Below, in pieces: positions 8,239-16,887 of a stretch of 64,000 nucleotides of DNA (within the stretch, counting starts at the first letter, position 1; every line of letters starts with the position of its first letter). Source of the DNA: Limnohabitans sp. Rim47 (lineage in GTDB: Bacteria > Pseudomonadota > Gammaproteobacteria > Burkholderiales > Burkholderiaceae_C). The notes beneath the pieces were generated by a model, which was given only the letters and a program-made list of their open reading frames with translations, was not told the DNA's origin and did not search any database. A program made the position numbers and the translations under genes. The stretch is from contig NZ_FBYA01000006.1 in NCBI RefSeq assembly GCF_001517545.1, positions 1 to 64,000 of the forward strand. Direction: 5' to 3'.

Positions 8239-8919
8239 TCAACCCAGGGCCGCGCGCATTTGGTCGATTACGGCTTTGTAATCTGACTTGCCAAAAATGG
8301 CACTGCCCGCCACAAAAGTGTCTGCACCCGCATCGGCTACACGGCGAATGTTGTCAACCTTGATGCCGCCATCGACTTCAAGGCGAATGTCGCGGCCGCT
8401 GACGTCAATGAGTTTGCGTGCTTGTTCAATTTTGCGCAGGGCGGAATCAATGAAACTCTGCCCCCCAAAACCGGGGTTGACACTCATGATGAGGATCAAA
8501 TCAATCTCGTCAATGGTCCATTCCAGCACGTCCAACGGCTCTGCCGGGTTAAACACCAAGCCCGCTTTGACGCCCTTGCTTTTGATCGCCTGGACACTGC
8601 GGTGCACATGCCCACTGGCATCTGGATGAAAGCTGATGAGGTCGGCACCGGCTTCCGCAAACGATGCAGCCAAGGCATCCACAGGTGAAATCATCAAGTG
8701 CACATCAATCGGCACAGCCACACCCGCTGCCGTTTTGGCATGTGGCTTCAAAGCCTGACAAATCATCGGGCCAAATGTGAGGTTGGGCACGTAATGGTTA
8801 TCCATCACGTCAAAGTGAATCCAGTCAGCACCTGCGTCGATGACGCTTTTGACTTCTTCGCCCAAGCGTGCGAAATCGGCCGAGAGGATGGAAGGGGCAA
8901 TTCGGTAGGTCGTCGTCAT
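8239..8919 (-). CDS. rpe: Ribulose-phosphate 3-epimerase
   Basis: Interconverts ribulose 5-phosphate and xylulose 5-phosphate. The 226-residue TIM barrel has the family start YRIAPSILSADFARLGEEV, the metal-binding HFDVMDNHYVPN segment, MSVNPGFGGQ and the phosphate-binding VAGSAIFG end. The ATG at 8919 (MTTTYRIAPS) is preferred over an upstream in-frame extension, which would overlap apaG. It is divergent from apaG with only 29 bp between starts. Confidence 0.96.
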   Translation of the reverse strand: MTTTYRIAPSILSADFARLGEEVKSVIDAGADWIHFDVMDNHYVPNLTFGPMICQALKPHAKTAAGVAVPIDVHLMISPVDALAASFAEAGADLISFHPDASGHVHRSVQAIKSKGVKAGLVFNPAEPLDVLEWTIDEIDLILIMSVNPGFGGQSFIDSALRKIEQARKLIDVSGRDIRLEVDGGIKVDNIRRVADAGADTFVAGSAIFGKSDYKAVIDQMRAALG

Positions 8920-8948
8920 CCCTGAATTGTCGCAGTTAACATGTACCA

Positions 8949-9341
8949 ATGTCTGCTCACACCGTTCAAATTGATGCGCTGCCCCAATACGTGGCAGACC
9001 AAAGCAACCCCCTACAAGATATTTTCGCTTTTGCCTACACCATCACAGTGACCAACACGGGCACGGTGCCTGTCCAGTTGATCTCACGCCACTGGATTAT
9101 TCAGGATGAACATGGGCACACAGAAGAAGTCAAAGGCTTGGGTGTCGTGGGTCAGCAGCCCTTGCTGCGTCCCGGCGAATCTTTTCAATACAGCAGCGGT
9201 TGCCGCCTGCGTGCCCCCAGCGGAACGATGCACGGCAGTTTCTTTTTTGTGGCTGAGGATGGACATCGCTTTGATGCGACCATTGCCACATTTGTGCTCG
9301 AATCCTCCGATTCTGCACTCTCAGGGCGCACGCTTCACTGA
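8949..9341 (+). CDS. apaG: ApaG protein (Co2+/Mg2+ efflux-associated)
   Basis: A 130-residue single-domain protein of the ApaG/DUF525 family with an immunoglobulin-like fold. The family core YTITVTNTGTVPVQLISRHW and the glycine-rich RPGESFQYSSGC segment are present. Members are linked to cobalt/magnesium tolerance, but the biochemical role is not firmly known. It starts a plus-strand run and is divergent from rpe. Confidence 0.93.
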   Translation: MSAHTVQIDALPQYVADQSNPLQDIFAFAYTITVTNTGTVPVQLISRHWIIQDEHGHTEEVKGLGVVGQQPLLRPGESFQYSSGCRLRAPSGTMHGSFFFVAEDGHRFDATIATFVLESSDSALSGRTLH

Positions 9342-9370
9342 ACCCTGTTGAGTGACTTGCGGTTAAGCTC

Positions 9371-10336
9371 ATGGTCATGGGTGAATTTGACCTGATTGAA
9401 CGCTTTTTTAAACGTCCGCCACGACAGGCGGATATCGGCATTGGCGATGACTGCGCCATATGGACACCACGTCCAGGACATCAACTGGCTTTTTCAGCCG
9501 ACATGTTGGTCGAGGGGCGTCATTTTTTGTCGACCGTTGACCCCTCACGTCTTGGTCACAAAGCACTGGCTGTCAATCTGAGTGATCTGGCGGCTTGCGG
9601 CGCAAGCCCGCGCGCCTTTCTCCTGTCATTGTCTTTGCCACGCGCAGATGAAAACTGGCTAGCTGGTTTTTGCCAAGGTCTGTATCAATTGGCCGACGCA
9701 CATGGCTGCGAACTGATTGGCGGCGACACCACGCAAGGGCCTTTGAACATTGCGATCACCGTGATGGGCGATGTGCCTCAAGGGCAATCTATCTTGCGCA
9801 GCGGGGCTCAAATTGGCGATGATTTGTATGTCAGTGGTCACTTGGGAGATGCTCGCTTGGCACTTGAAGCCTTTCGCGGAGCCATCAGCTTGCCGCAAGC
9901 TGTATTTGATGCCGCCAGGTTGCGGATGGAATTGCCCACTCCCCGCGTTGCACTCGGGCAGGCCCTTCGCGGCATCGCCCACGCCATGGCCGACATCAGT
10001 GATGGCCTGCTTGGTGACTTAGGACATATCCTCAAAGCCAGCCGTGTGGGCGCTGAAATTGAATTGCCTTCGACGCAAACACTGATGCACACCACCGACA
10101 TTTGGGGCTGCCCCGCCGATCTGTCCATGACTTGCATTTTGTCAGGTGGCGATGATTACGAACTGGTGTTCTGCGCACCACCCTCTGCATCGGATCAAGT
10201 CATCGCAGCTGCTCAAGCCTCTGGAACGCATGTCACCCGCATTGGACGAATCACCGAATCTCAAAGCCTTGTTTTACTGAATGAATTGGGCCAAAGCGTA
10301 CGCAACCCATTTCGATCGTTCGATCATTTCGCATGA
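9371..10336 (+). CDS. thiL: Thiamine-monophosphate kinase
   Basis: Phosphorylates thiamine monophosphate to thiamine pyrophosphate. The 321-residue protein begins with the GEFDLIERFFKRP signature, then IGDDCAIW, the metal-binding SADMLVEG and the GGDTTQGP segment, with the C-terminal ILSGGDDYELVF signature. An ATG two codons later (9377) is an equally likely start. Its end overlaps pgpA by 4 bp (ATGA), so the genes form an operon. Confidence 0.95.
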   Translation: MVMGEFDLIERFFKRPPRQADIGIGDDCAIWTPRPGHQLAFSADMLVEGRHFLSTVDPSRLGHKALAVNLSDLAACGASPRAFLLSLSLPRADENWLAGFCQGLYQLADAHGCELIGGDTTQGPLNIAITVMGDVPQGQSILRSGAQIGDDLYVSGHLGDARLALEAFRGAISLPQAVFDAARLRMELPTPRVALGQALRGIAHAMADISDGLLGDLGHILKASRVGAEIELPSTQTLMHTTDIWGCPADLSMTCILSGGDDYELVFCAPPSASDQVIAAAQASGTHVTRIGRITESQSLVLLNELGQSVRNPFRSFDHFA

Positions 10337-10875
10337 ACATGACTCAAGCCAAAACCTCTGAAGCCGCCATTCGGCAACATAAGCCCAATGCAGCGTTCAT
10401 GCTTTCACATCCGGCACATGTCATTGCGTTGGGTTTTGGCTCTGGTTTGGCCCCTAAAGCGCCGGGCACGGTCGGGAGTCTTTGGGGTTGGTTATCTTGG
10501 CTGGTGCTCCAAAACTACCTGTCCCTGTCCGCACAAATGACATTGATTCTCTTTGGACTCCTTTTAGGCTGGTGGGCATGCACCGTCACTGCGCGCAATA
10601 TGGGCATCGGTGATCCAGGATCCATCGTGTGGGACGAGATCATCGCCATATGGCTGATTTTTTATCTGGTCATGCCATCCAACTTTGGCGCGCAGCTCGC
10701 GGCATTCGTCTTGTTCCGGTTTTTTGATGCGGCAAAACCCGGTCCTGTCACATGGGCGGATCAACTCTTCAAAGGATTTGGCTGGCGCGGCGGGTTTGGG
10801 ATTATGTGGGACGACATCGTGGCGGCATTTTGCACTTTGCTGACCATCGCGTTGTGGAGGTGGTTTCATGCCTGA
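10333..10875 (+). CDS. pgpA: Phosphatidylglycerophosphatase A
   Basis: Removes the terminal phosphate of phosphatidylglycerol phosphate in the inner membrane. The 180-residue protein has the GSGLAPKAPGTVGSLWG signature, the DPGSIVWDE metal site and the FRFFDAAKPGPV segment, plus several hydrophobic helices. It overlaps thiL by 4 bp and pncC by 8 bp, the common thiL-pgpA-pncC arrangement. Confidence 0.95.
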   Translation: MNMTQAKTSEAAIRQHKPNAAFMLSHPAHVIALGFGSGLAPKAPGTVGSLWGWLSWLVLQNYLSLSAQMTLILFGLLLGWWACTVTARNMGIGDPGSIVWDEIIAIWLIFYLVMPSNFGAQLAAFVLFRFFDAAKPGPVTWADQLFKGFGWRGGFGIMWDDIVAAFCTLLTIALWRWFHA

Positions 10876-11341
10876 CATCGCCCTGCGAGTGGCTGAGCGC
10901 TTGATGCATTTGAAATGGATGCTGTCAACAGCAGAAAGCTGCACTGGCGGCATGATTGCAGCCCATTGCACCGACTTGGCAGGGTCCAGCGCTTGGTTTG
11001 ACCGAGGATTTATCACTTACTCCAACGAAGCCAAGGCACAAATGCTAGGTGTTCCGAACGAACTCATTGCGGTTCATGGAGCGGTTAGCGAGTCCGTTGC
11101 ACTCACGATGGCGTTGGGTGCCGTTTATCGGTCTGGAGCACAGGCCTCTATTGCCGTCACTGGCGTGGCAGGCCCCAGCGGCGGCAGTCCTGAAAAACCA
11201 GTCGGAACAGTCTGGCTGGCATGGTGCATCAACGGTATTGTTTCAGCTGAAATCAAGCACTTTGACGGCAACCGCAATCAGGTCAGGCAAGCTACGGTGA
11301 AGCATGCGCTTCTGGGTTTGATCCTGCGACTGCCTGAGTAA
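10868..11341 (+). CDS. pncC: Nicotinamide-nucleotide amidohydrolase (CinA C-terminal type)
   Basis: Deamidates nicotinamide mononucleotide for NAD recycling. The 157-residue stand-alone CinA C-terminal domain shows TAESCTGG with the catalytic Ser, the YSNEAKAQMLGV segment and VTGVAGPSGGSPEKPVGTVW. It is the last gene of the thiL-pgpA-pncC operon and is followed after about 25 bp by an intrinsic terminator. Confidence 0.94.
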   Translation: MPDIALRVAERLMHLKWMLSTAESCTGGMIAAHCTDLAGSSAWFDRGFITYSNEAKAQMLGVPNELIAVHGAVSESVALTMALGAVYRSGAQASIAVTGVAGPSGGSPEKPVGTVWLAWCINGIVSAEIKHFDGNRNQVRQATVKHALLGLILRLPE

Positions 11342-11364
11342 TCGGGGAAAAGACAGCACCAACG

Positions 11365-11390
11365 AAAAAACCCTCCGAGGAGGGTTTATT
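11365..11390. terminator. Bidirectional intrinsic terminator
   Basis: An 8-bp stem AAACCCTC/GAGGGTTT around a CGAG loop (11368-11387), with A residues before and T residues after. It serves pncC on the plus strand and the rplQ/tRNA-fMet transcript on the minus strand. Confidence 0.75.
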
Positions 11391-11413
11391 GAAATTCAAC
11401 CGAAATTGAAATT

Positions 11414-11490
<77 letters not shown>

Positions 11491-11508
11491 GTATCTTTAA
11501 ATTATACC

Positions 11509-11895
11509 TTACTCTGCTGCTGTTTCAGCAGAAGAATCCGCACGATCAACCAATTCAACCAAAGCCATTGGTGCATTGTCACCCACGCGGTAACCCATTT
11601 TCAGGATGCGTGTGTAACCACCAGGACGCTTGGCAAAACGAGGGCCCAGATCGGCAAACAATTTGACAACGCTGTCACGGTCGCGCAGGCGGTTAAATGC
11701 CAAGCGCTTGTTGGACAAACTGTCTTCTTTGGCCAAGGTGATCATGGGCTCAATGACGCGACGCAGTTCTTTGGCTTTGGGAAGTGTGGTCTTGATGACT
11801 TCGTGCTCGATGAGCGAGTTCATCATGTTACGCAGCATGGCGAGGCGGTGCTCGCTGGTGCGGTTCAATTTACGGAGGCCGTGTCCGTGACGCAT
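11509..11895 (-). CDS. rplQ: 50S ribosomal protein L17
   Basis: Large-subunit protein near the peptide exit tunnel. The 128-residue protein starts MRHGHGLRKLNRTSEHRLAM and contains RNMMNSLIEHEVIKTTLPKAKELR, both in the family pattern. It is the last protein gene of the alpha operon, 83 bp after rpoA, followed by tRNA-fMet. Confidence 0.98.
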   Translation of the reverse strand: MRHGHGLRKLNRTSEHRLAMLRNMMNSLIEHEVIKTTLPKAKELRRVIEPMITLAKEDSLSNKRLAFNRLRDRDSVVKLFADLGPRFAKRPGGYTRILKMGYRVGDNAPMALVELVDRADSSAETAAE

Positions 11896-11978
11896 GGTGC
11901 TTTCCTTTCTTTATTAAACAGGCAGCCGTATCAGGTACTGCCCGTGCACACCCCGGAAATTTTTCCGAGAACTTCGTA

Positions 11979-12971
11979 TTATCGCTTTTCCAAACCAGCT
12001 GGTGGCCAGGCTTCGAGCTTCATGCCCAAAGTCAGACCGCGGGAAGCCAAGACTTCCTTGATTTCATTGAGCGATTTGCGACCCAGATTAGGGGTCTTGA
12101 GCAATTCATTCTCAGTGCGCTGGATGAGGTCGCCGATGTAGTAAATGTTTTCTGCTTTCAGGCAGTTGGCCGAACGAACAGTGAGTTCGAGTTCGTCCAC
12201 AGGGCGCAACAAAATCGGATCGAAGCTGCCTGCACCACCGCGTTGAGCGGGCTCATTGAATGCAGACAATTCGCTGCCTTCAAGTTGTGCAAAAACAGCC
12301 AATTGCTCGACGAGGATCTTGGCAGAAGAACGCACAGCGTCTTCAGCGGTGATGGCGCCATTGGTTTCGATCTCGATGACCAACTTGTCCAAATCAGTGC
12401 GCTGTTCAACGCGAGCGCTTTCAACGGTGTAGCTCACGCGCTTGACCGGAGAGAACGATGCATCAAGAACAATGCGACCCAAAGCTTTGGTAGGCTCGTC
12501 AGCAAAACGGCGCATGCTGCCGGGCACATAGCCACGACCTTTTTCAACCTTGATCTGCATGTCCAGCTTGCCGCCATGCGACAAGTTGGCAATAACGTGC
12601 TCAGGATTGATAATCTCAACATCGTGTGGTGTCTGGATGTCAGCCGCTGTGACAGCGCCTTCGCCGTCTTTGCGCAGACTCAGAGTCACTTCGTCACGGT
12701 TATGCAGTTTGAACACTACACCTTTGAGGTTCAACAAGATATTTACGACATCTTCTTGAACACCATCAATAGAAGAGTATTCATGCACAACACCAGCGAT
12801 GGTGACTTCTGTGGCGGAGTAACCGACCATGGAAGACAACAAAACACGACGCAAAGCGTTGCCGAGGGTGTGACCGTAACCACGCTCGAATGGTTCCAAC
12901 GTGACTTTGGCACGGTTCGTGGCCAATTGTTCGACTTGGATGGCTTTGGGTTTCAACAGATTGGTTTGCAT
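11979..12971 (-). CDS. rpoA: RNA polymerase alpha subunit
   Basis: Scaffold for RNA polymerase assembly and the contact site for UP elements and activators. The 330-residue protein has the N-terminal assembly domain (FERGYGHTLGNALRRVLLSS) and the C-terminal DNA-binding domain (LRPVDELELTVRSANCLKAE, GRKSLNEIKEVL). It lies in the usual place between rpsD and rplQ. A strong hairpin is present in the rpsD-rpoA gap. Confidence 0.98.
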   Translation of the reverse strand: MQTNLLKPKAIQVEQLATNRAKVTLEPFERGYGHTLGNALRRVLLSSMVGYSATEVTIAGVVHEYSSIDGVQEDVVNILLNLKGVVFKLHNRDEVTLSLRKDGEGAVTAADIQTPHDVEIINPEHVIANLSHGGKLDMQIKVEKGRGYVPGSMRRFADEPTKALGRIVLDASFSPVKRVSYTVESARVEQRTDLDKLVIEIETNGAITAEDAVRSSAKILVEQLAVFAQLEGSELSAFNEPAQRGGAGSFDPILLRPVDELELTVRSANCLKAENIYYIGDLIQRTENELLKTPNLGRKSLNEIKEVLASRGLTLGMKLEAWPPAGLEKR

Positions 12972-13025
12972 TCAGACTTCCTCTCAATACCCCCGGTTCG
13001 TTACACCGGTAAGGCTGATGAAGCA

Positions 13026-13053
13026 CCCGGCTCACAATGCCTTGTGCGCCGGG
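13026..13053 (-). promoter_or_regulatory. Intergenic hairpin between rpsD and rpoA
   Basis: CCCGGC/GCCGGG and CACAA/TTGTG arms, separated by a single mismatch, close on a 4-nt loop. There is no T-run on the minus strand, so it is more likely an RNA-processing or translation-control element than a terminator. Confidence 0.4.
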
Positions 13054-13071
13054 AACGATTGAAACAACGAA

Positions 13072-13695
13072 TTAACGTGAATACAGTTCGACGATCAACG
13101 ATTCGTTGATGTCAGCTGCGAATTCATCGCGATCAGGAACCTTCTTGAAGGTGCCTTCAGCCTTGTCGGCATTGACTTCAACCCAAGCTGGCATGCCCAC
13201 TTGCAAGGCCAACTGCAAAGCTTCAACCACGCGGTTTTGCTTTTTGGATTTCTCACGAACAGCGATCACGTCGCCGGCCTTGACCAAGTAGGATGGGATG
13301 TTCACAGATTGACCGTTCACCGTGATGGCTTTGTGAGAAACCATCTGACGTGCTTCAGCACGTGTAGAGCCAAAGCCCATACGGTACACCACGTTATCCA
13401 AGCGGCACTCCAACAGACCCAACAAGTTGGAACCTGTGTTGCCTTTGCGGCGATCAGCTTCAGCGAAGTAGCGGCGGAACTGCTTTTCGAGCACGCCATA
13501 CATGCGCTTGACTTTTTGCTTTTCACGCAATTGGAGACCGTAGTCCGAAGTGCGCTGACCCGAAGTGCGACCGTGCTGGCCGGGCTTGGTATCAAATTTA
13601 GACTTGTCAGCGATCGAGCGACGTGCGCTCTTCAGGAACAGGTCGGTGCCTTCACGGCGTGAGAGTTTGGCCTTGGGGCCGAGGTAACGTGCCAC
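13072..13695 (-). CDS. rpsD: 30S ribosomal protein S4
   Basis: Primary 16S rRNA-binding protein and, in enterobacteria, the translational repressor of the alpha operon. The 207-residue protein has the MARYLGPKAKLSRREGTDLF start, the EKQKVKRMYGVLEKQFRRYF segment and the S4 RNA-binding domain RLDNVVYRMGFGSTRAEARQ. It lacks an N-terminal zinc Cys cluster. It sits between rpsK and rpoA. Confidence 0.98.
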   Translation of the reverse strand: MARYLGPKAKLSRREGTDLFLKSARRSIADKSKFDTKPGQHGRTSGQRTSDYGLQLREKQKVKRMYGVLEKQFRRYFAEADRRKGNTGSNLLGLLECRLDNVVYRMGFGSTRAEARQMVSHKAITVNGQSVNIPSYLVKAGDVIAVREKSKKQNRVVEALQLALQVGMPAWVEVNADKAEGTFKKVPDRDEFAADINESLIVELYSR

Positions 13696-13780
13696 TTGAA
13701 ATCCTTTTATGCATCTGCCGCATCAAAAATGCGGGAGCCAGGCGATGCAAGCATGGCCTGGCGGTGGGCTTGGTTTGAAA

Positions 13781-14185
13781 TTAGATACGACGACGCTTTT
13801 GAGGGCGGCAGCCGTTGTGCGGGACCGGTGTCACGTCAGCAATTGACGTGATGCGGATACCCAATGCACCCAAGGCACGAACAGAAGACTCGCGACCTGG
13901 GCCTGGGCCCTTGATTTCGACGTCCAAGTTTTTGATGCCTTGTTCTTGTGCTGCACGACCTGCGACTTCAGAAGCGACCTGAGCAGCGAAAGGTGTCGAC
14001 TTGCGCGAACCCTTGAAGCCTTGGCCACCTGAAGAAGCCCATGACAAGGCATTGCCTTGGCGATCGGTGATCGTGATGATGGTGTTGTTGAACGACGCGT
14101 GAACGTGTGCAATGCCGTCAGCAATGTTCTTGCGGACTTTTTTGCGAACACGTTGTGATGCGCTGTTTGATTGTGCTTTAGCCAT
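13781..14185 (-). CDS. rpsK: 30S ribosomal protein S11
   Basis: Platform protein of the small subunit near the decoding site. The 134-residue protein shows GIAHVHASFNNTIITITDR, the ALSWASSGGQGFKGSRKSTP segment and the end TPVPHNGCRPQKRRRI. It lies 19 bp after rpsM, in standard alpha-operon order. Confidence 0.98.
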   Translation of the reverse strand: MAKAQSNSASQRVRKKVRKNIADGIAHVHASFNNTIITITDRQGNALSWASSGGQGFKGSRKSTPFAAQVASEVAGRAAQEQGIKNLDVEIKGPGPGRESSVRALGALGIRITSIADVTPVPHNGCRPQKRRRI

Positions 14186-14204
14186 AGTGGTCTCTCAATC
14201 CTGC

Positions 14205-14570
14205 TTATTTCTTCAGAGCCGCTGCGCCTTTGCGCGGACCCTTGCGAGTACGTGCATTGGTGCGTGTACGCTGACCGCGCATAGGCAAGCCGCGGCGATG
14301 GCGGAAACCACGATAGCAACCAATGTCCATCAAACGCTTGATGTTCATGGTGGTTTCGCGACGCAGATCACCTTCGATGGTGAAAACTGCGATTTGATCG
14401 CGAATTTTTTCGAGATCAGCGTCCGTCAGATCTTTGATCTTTTTGGAATAAGCGATGCCAGAGGCTTCGCAAATTTGTCGAGCGCGGGTGCGACCAATAC
14501 CGAAAATGGCGGTCAAGCCAATTTCAGCATGTTTGTGCGGCGGAATGTTGATGCCAGCGATACGTGCCAT
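14205..14570 (-). CDS. rpsM: 30S ribosomal protein S13
   Basis: Small-subunit head protein forming intersubunit bridges. The 121-residue protein has the MARIAGINIPPHKHAEIGLT start, the helix-two-turn-helix FGIGRTRARQICEA and the basic tail GQRTRTNARTRKGPRKG. It follows rpmJ by 24 bp. Confidence 0.98.
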   Translation of the reverse strand: MARIAGINIPPHKHAEIGLTAIFGIGRTRARQICEASGIAYSKKIKDLTDADLEKIRDQIAVFTIEGDLRRETTMNIKRLMDIGCYRGFRHRRGLPMRGQRTRTNARTRKGPRKGAAALKK

Positions 14571-14594
14571 TTTCGTCCTCTAAAACTAATTCAA

Positions 14595-14708
14595 TCAGCC
14601 TTGACGCTGCTTGTGACGCGGATCTGTACAGATCACACGAACAACGCCTTTACGGCGAATGATTTTGCAGTTGCGGCAAATTTTTTTCACCGAAGCCGAA
14701 ACTCTCAT
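14595..14708 (-). CDS. rpmJ: 50S ribosomal protein L36 (zinc-binding form)
   Basis: A 37-residue protein starting MRVSASVKKICRNCKIIRRK. Zinc ligands Cys11, Cys14, Cys27 and His32 are all present, so this is the zinc-dependent (C+) form. It sits between secY and rpsM in the usual order and was found by reading the gap between them. Confidence 0.95.
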   Translation of the reverse strand: MRVSASVKKICRNCKIIRRKGVVRVICTDPRHKQRQG

Positions 14709-14768
14709 GGTTTTCTCCTAAAACTCATCGTTACCCAGACCTTCTCAGACCAGGTGAAATTTTTGTGG

Positions 14769-14794
14769 CCCTGCACAAAAGTGCAGGGGTTTTT
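14769..14794. other. Hairpin with plus-strand T-tract between secY and rpmJ
   Basis: A perfect 8-bp stem CCCTGCAC/GTGCAGGG with an AAAA loop, followed by GTTTTT on the plus strand. All neighbouring genes are on the minus strand, so it points the wrong way to be their terminator. On the minus strand no T-run follows the stem. Confidence 0.6.
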
Positions 14795-14906
14795 ACCGAA
14801 ACCTATCCACCGGCTCCAGGATTTAAAAATCCTGTTCGGTGCTCCATCTCAACAAATGATCATTCGAATCTTCGCAGTCACAAGATGCGCACATCTTGTT
14901 CACCGA

Positions 14907-16226
14907 TCAGGATTTGAAACTGGCTTTCTTTAAAAGCGAATCGTATTGTTGAGACATCAAATAATTTTGCACCTGAGCCATGAAATCCATGGTCACGACC
15001 ACGATGATCAGCAACGATGTGCCACCAAAGTAAAACGGAACATTATATTTCAGAATCAGGAACTCGGGCAACAGACACACAAATGTGATGTATGCAGCAC
15101 CGGCCATTGTCAAACGCAACAAAATCTTGTCGATGTAACGTGCTGTTTGGTCACCTGGGCGAATCCCAGGGATGAAAGCACCGCTCTTTTTGAGGTTGTC
15201 CGCTGTTTCGCGGCTGTTGAAAACCAAGGCCGTGTAGAAAAAACAGAAAAACACAATGGCAGCAGCGTACAACATGACATAGATCGGTTGACCTGGCGTC
15301 AAGCTGCTCGAAACATCCTTGAAGAAGCGAACCACAACACTGTCGGTTTCACCGGAACTGAACCAGTTGATGACTGTTGCAGGCAACAAGATGATCGATG
15401 AGGCAAAAATCGGAGGAATCACACCCGCCATGTTCAGCTTAAGCGGCAGGTGCGACGATTGACCACCGTACACCTTATTGCCGACCTGACGTCGAGCGTA
15501 ATTGACCAGAATCTTGCGTTGACCGCGCTCCACAAACACCACGAAGTAAGTCACCAGAACCACAACCGCAATGATCAACATGGATACCAGAGGATTCATG
15601 GCGCCTGTGCGAACAAGCTCAAACAAACCACCCATGGCATTTGGTAAACCAGCCGCAATACCCGCAAAAATCAGGATCGAAATACCGTTGCCCAGACCAC
15701 GCTCAGTGATTTGTTCACCCAGCCACATCAAGAACATCGTGCCTGCCGTCAGGCTGACCACCGCAGTCATGCGGAAACCCATACCTGGATTGATGACCAA
15801 ACCCGCCGATGCTTCCAGAGCGACAGCAATGCCCAAAGACTGAAATACAGCCAGGCCCAGTGCGCCAAAACGCGTGTACTGTGTGATTTTGCGCCGTCCT
15901 GCTTCGCCTTCTTTCTTCATTTGCTCGAAAGCAGGAAGAACGTAAGTCAACAACTGCATCACAATGGATGCAGAAATGTACGGCATGATGCCCAGCGCGA
16001 ACACGGTAAACCGCGATAAAGCGCCACCCGAAAACATGTTGAACAAGCTCAGGATGCCACCTTGCTGACCATTGAACAGCTGCTTGAGCTGCTCAGGATC
16101 AATGCCAGGTACTGGAATGTGTGCGCCCGCACGGTAAACCACCAGCGCGAGCAGCAAGAAGATAAGCCGACGACGCAGGTCGCCGAACTTGTCCCCCTTG
16201 ACTGTCTGATTAGCGCTGGTTGCCAC
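14907..16226 (-). CDS. secY: Preprotein translocase subunit SecY
   Basis: Channel subunit of the SecYEG translocon in the inner membrane. The 439-residue protein has ten hydrophobic segments, the RLIFLLLALVVYRAGAHIPV first helix with the IPVPGID plug-side motif, ALGIMPYISASIVMQLL, and ERGQRKILVNYARRQVG in the cytoplasmic loop. It lies between rplO and rpmJ; about 200 bp of non-coding sequence follows, too short to hold infA, which is found here in some related genera. Confidence 0.98.
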   Translation of the reverse strand: MATSANQTVKGDKFGDLRRRLIFLLLALVVYRAGAHIPVPGIDPEQLKQLFNGQQGGILSLFNMFSGGALSRFTVFALGIMPYISASIVMQLLTYVLPAFEQMKKEGEAGRRKITQYTRFGALGLAVFQSLGIAVALEASAGLVINPGMGFRMTAVVSLTAGTMFLMWLGEQITERGLGNGISILIFAGIAAGLPNAMGGLFELVRTGAMNPLVSMLIIAVVVLVTYFVVFVERGQRKILVNYARRQVGNKVYGGQSSHLPLKLNMAGVIPPIFASSIILLPATVINWFSSGETDSVVVRFFKDVSSSLTPGQPIYVMLYAAAIVFFCFFYTALVFNSRETADNLKKSGAFIPGIRPGDQTARYIDKILLRLTMAGAAYITFVCLLPEFLILKYNVPFYFGGTSLLIIVVVTMDFMAQVQNYLMSQQYDSLLKKASFKS

Positions 16227-16248
16227 GATGTGTCTCGCCTATCAACAT

Positions 16249-16683
16249 TCAGGCTACGGAGCCACCAACGGCTTCGATCGCTGCTTTGGCACCAGCTGTC
16301 GCACCAATGCCTGTCAATTTGACGGCTTTAGCGAGTTCACCAGTATTGATCACCTTGACCACTTTGGCCATCTGCGAAACCAAGCCAGCTTGCTTGAGTG
16401 TCAACACATCCACTTCTGCCAAGTCCAAACGGGACAAGGTTGTCAATGTGATTTCTGCGTTGTACTTCAGCAAGTGTGACTTAAAGCCGCGCTTGGGCAG
16501 ACGGCGCTGCAAAGGCATTTGACCGCCTTCGAAGCCCACTTTGTGGTAGCCACCCGAACGGGATTTTTGACCTTTGTGACCACGGCCGGCGGTTTTACCC
16601 AGACCCGAACCGATACCACGGCCAACGCGACGCGCTGCGTGCTTGGAGCCTTCTGCGGGCTTGATGCTATTGAGTTCCATCAT
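16249..16683 (-). CDS. rplO: 50S ribosomal protein L15
   Basis: Late-assembly large-subunit protein. The 144-residue protein has the glycine-rich basic N-terminus RVGRGIGSGLGKTAGRGHKG and the GGQMPLQRRLPKRGF segment. It lies 7 bp after rpmD and 22 bp before secY. Confidence 0.98.
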   Translation of the reverse strand: MMELNSIKPAEGSKHAARRVGRGIGSGLGKTAGRGHKGQKSRSGGYHKVGFEGGQMPLQRRLPKRGFKSHLLKYNAEITLTTLSRLDLAEVDVLTLKQAGLVSQMAKVVKVINTGELAKAVKLTGIGATAGAKAAIEAVGGSVA

Positions 16684-16690
16684 CGGCCTC

Positions 16691-16873
16691 TCAGAGAACT
16701 TTGACCAGATAGCTGATCTTGTTGATCATGCCGCGCACTGCGGGGGTGTCCTGCAGCTCACTCACGGAGTTGAGCTTGCGCAGACCCAAACCACGGACTG
16801 TGGCGCGGTGCGAAACTTTGGTGCCAATCGGGCTGCGAACCAATTGGACTTTCACGGTTGATTGTGTCGTCAT
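16691..16873 (-). CDS. rpmD: 50S ribosomal protein L30
   Basis: A 60-residue protein with the family core KVQLVRSPIGTKVSHRATVR, then GLGLRKLNSV and a hydrophobic end. It lies between rpsE and rplO in standard spc-operon order. Confidence 0.97.
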   Translation of the reverse strand: MTTQSTVKVQLVRSPIGTKVSHRATVRGLGLRKLNSVSELQDTPAVRGMINKISYLVKVL

Positions 16874-16887
16874 GTTCGATCTCCGGT

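Noticed and set aside
14709..14906. infA between secY and rpmJ
   Set aside because: The gap is shorter than infA and contains no matching frame.
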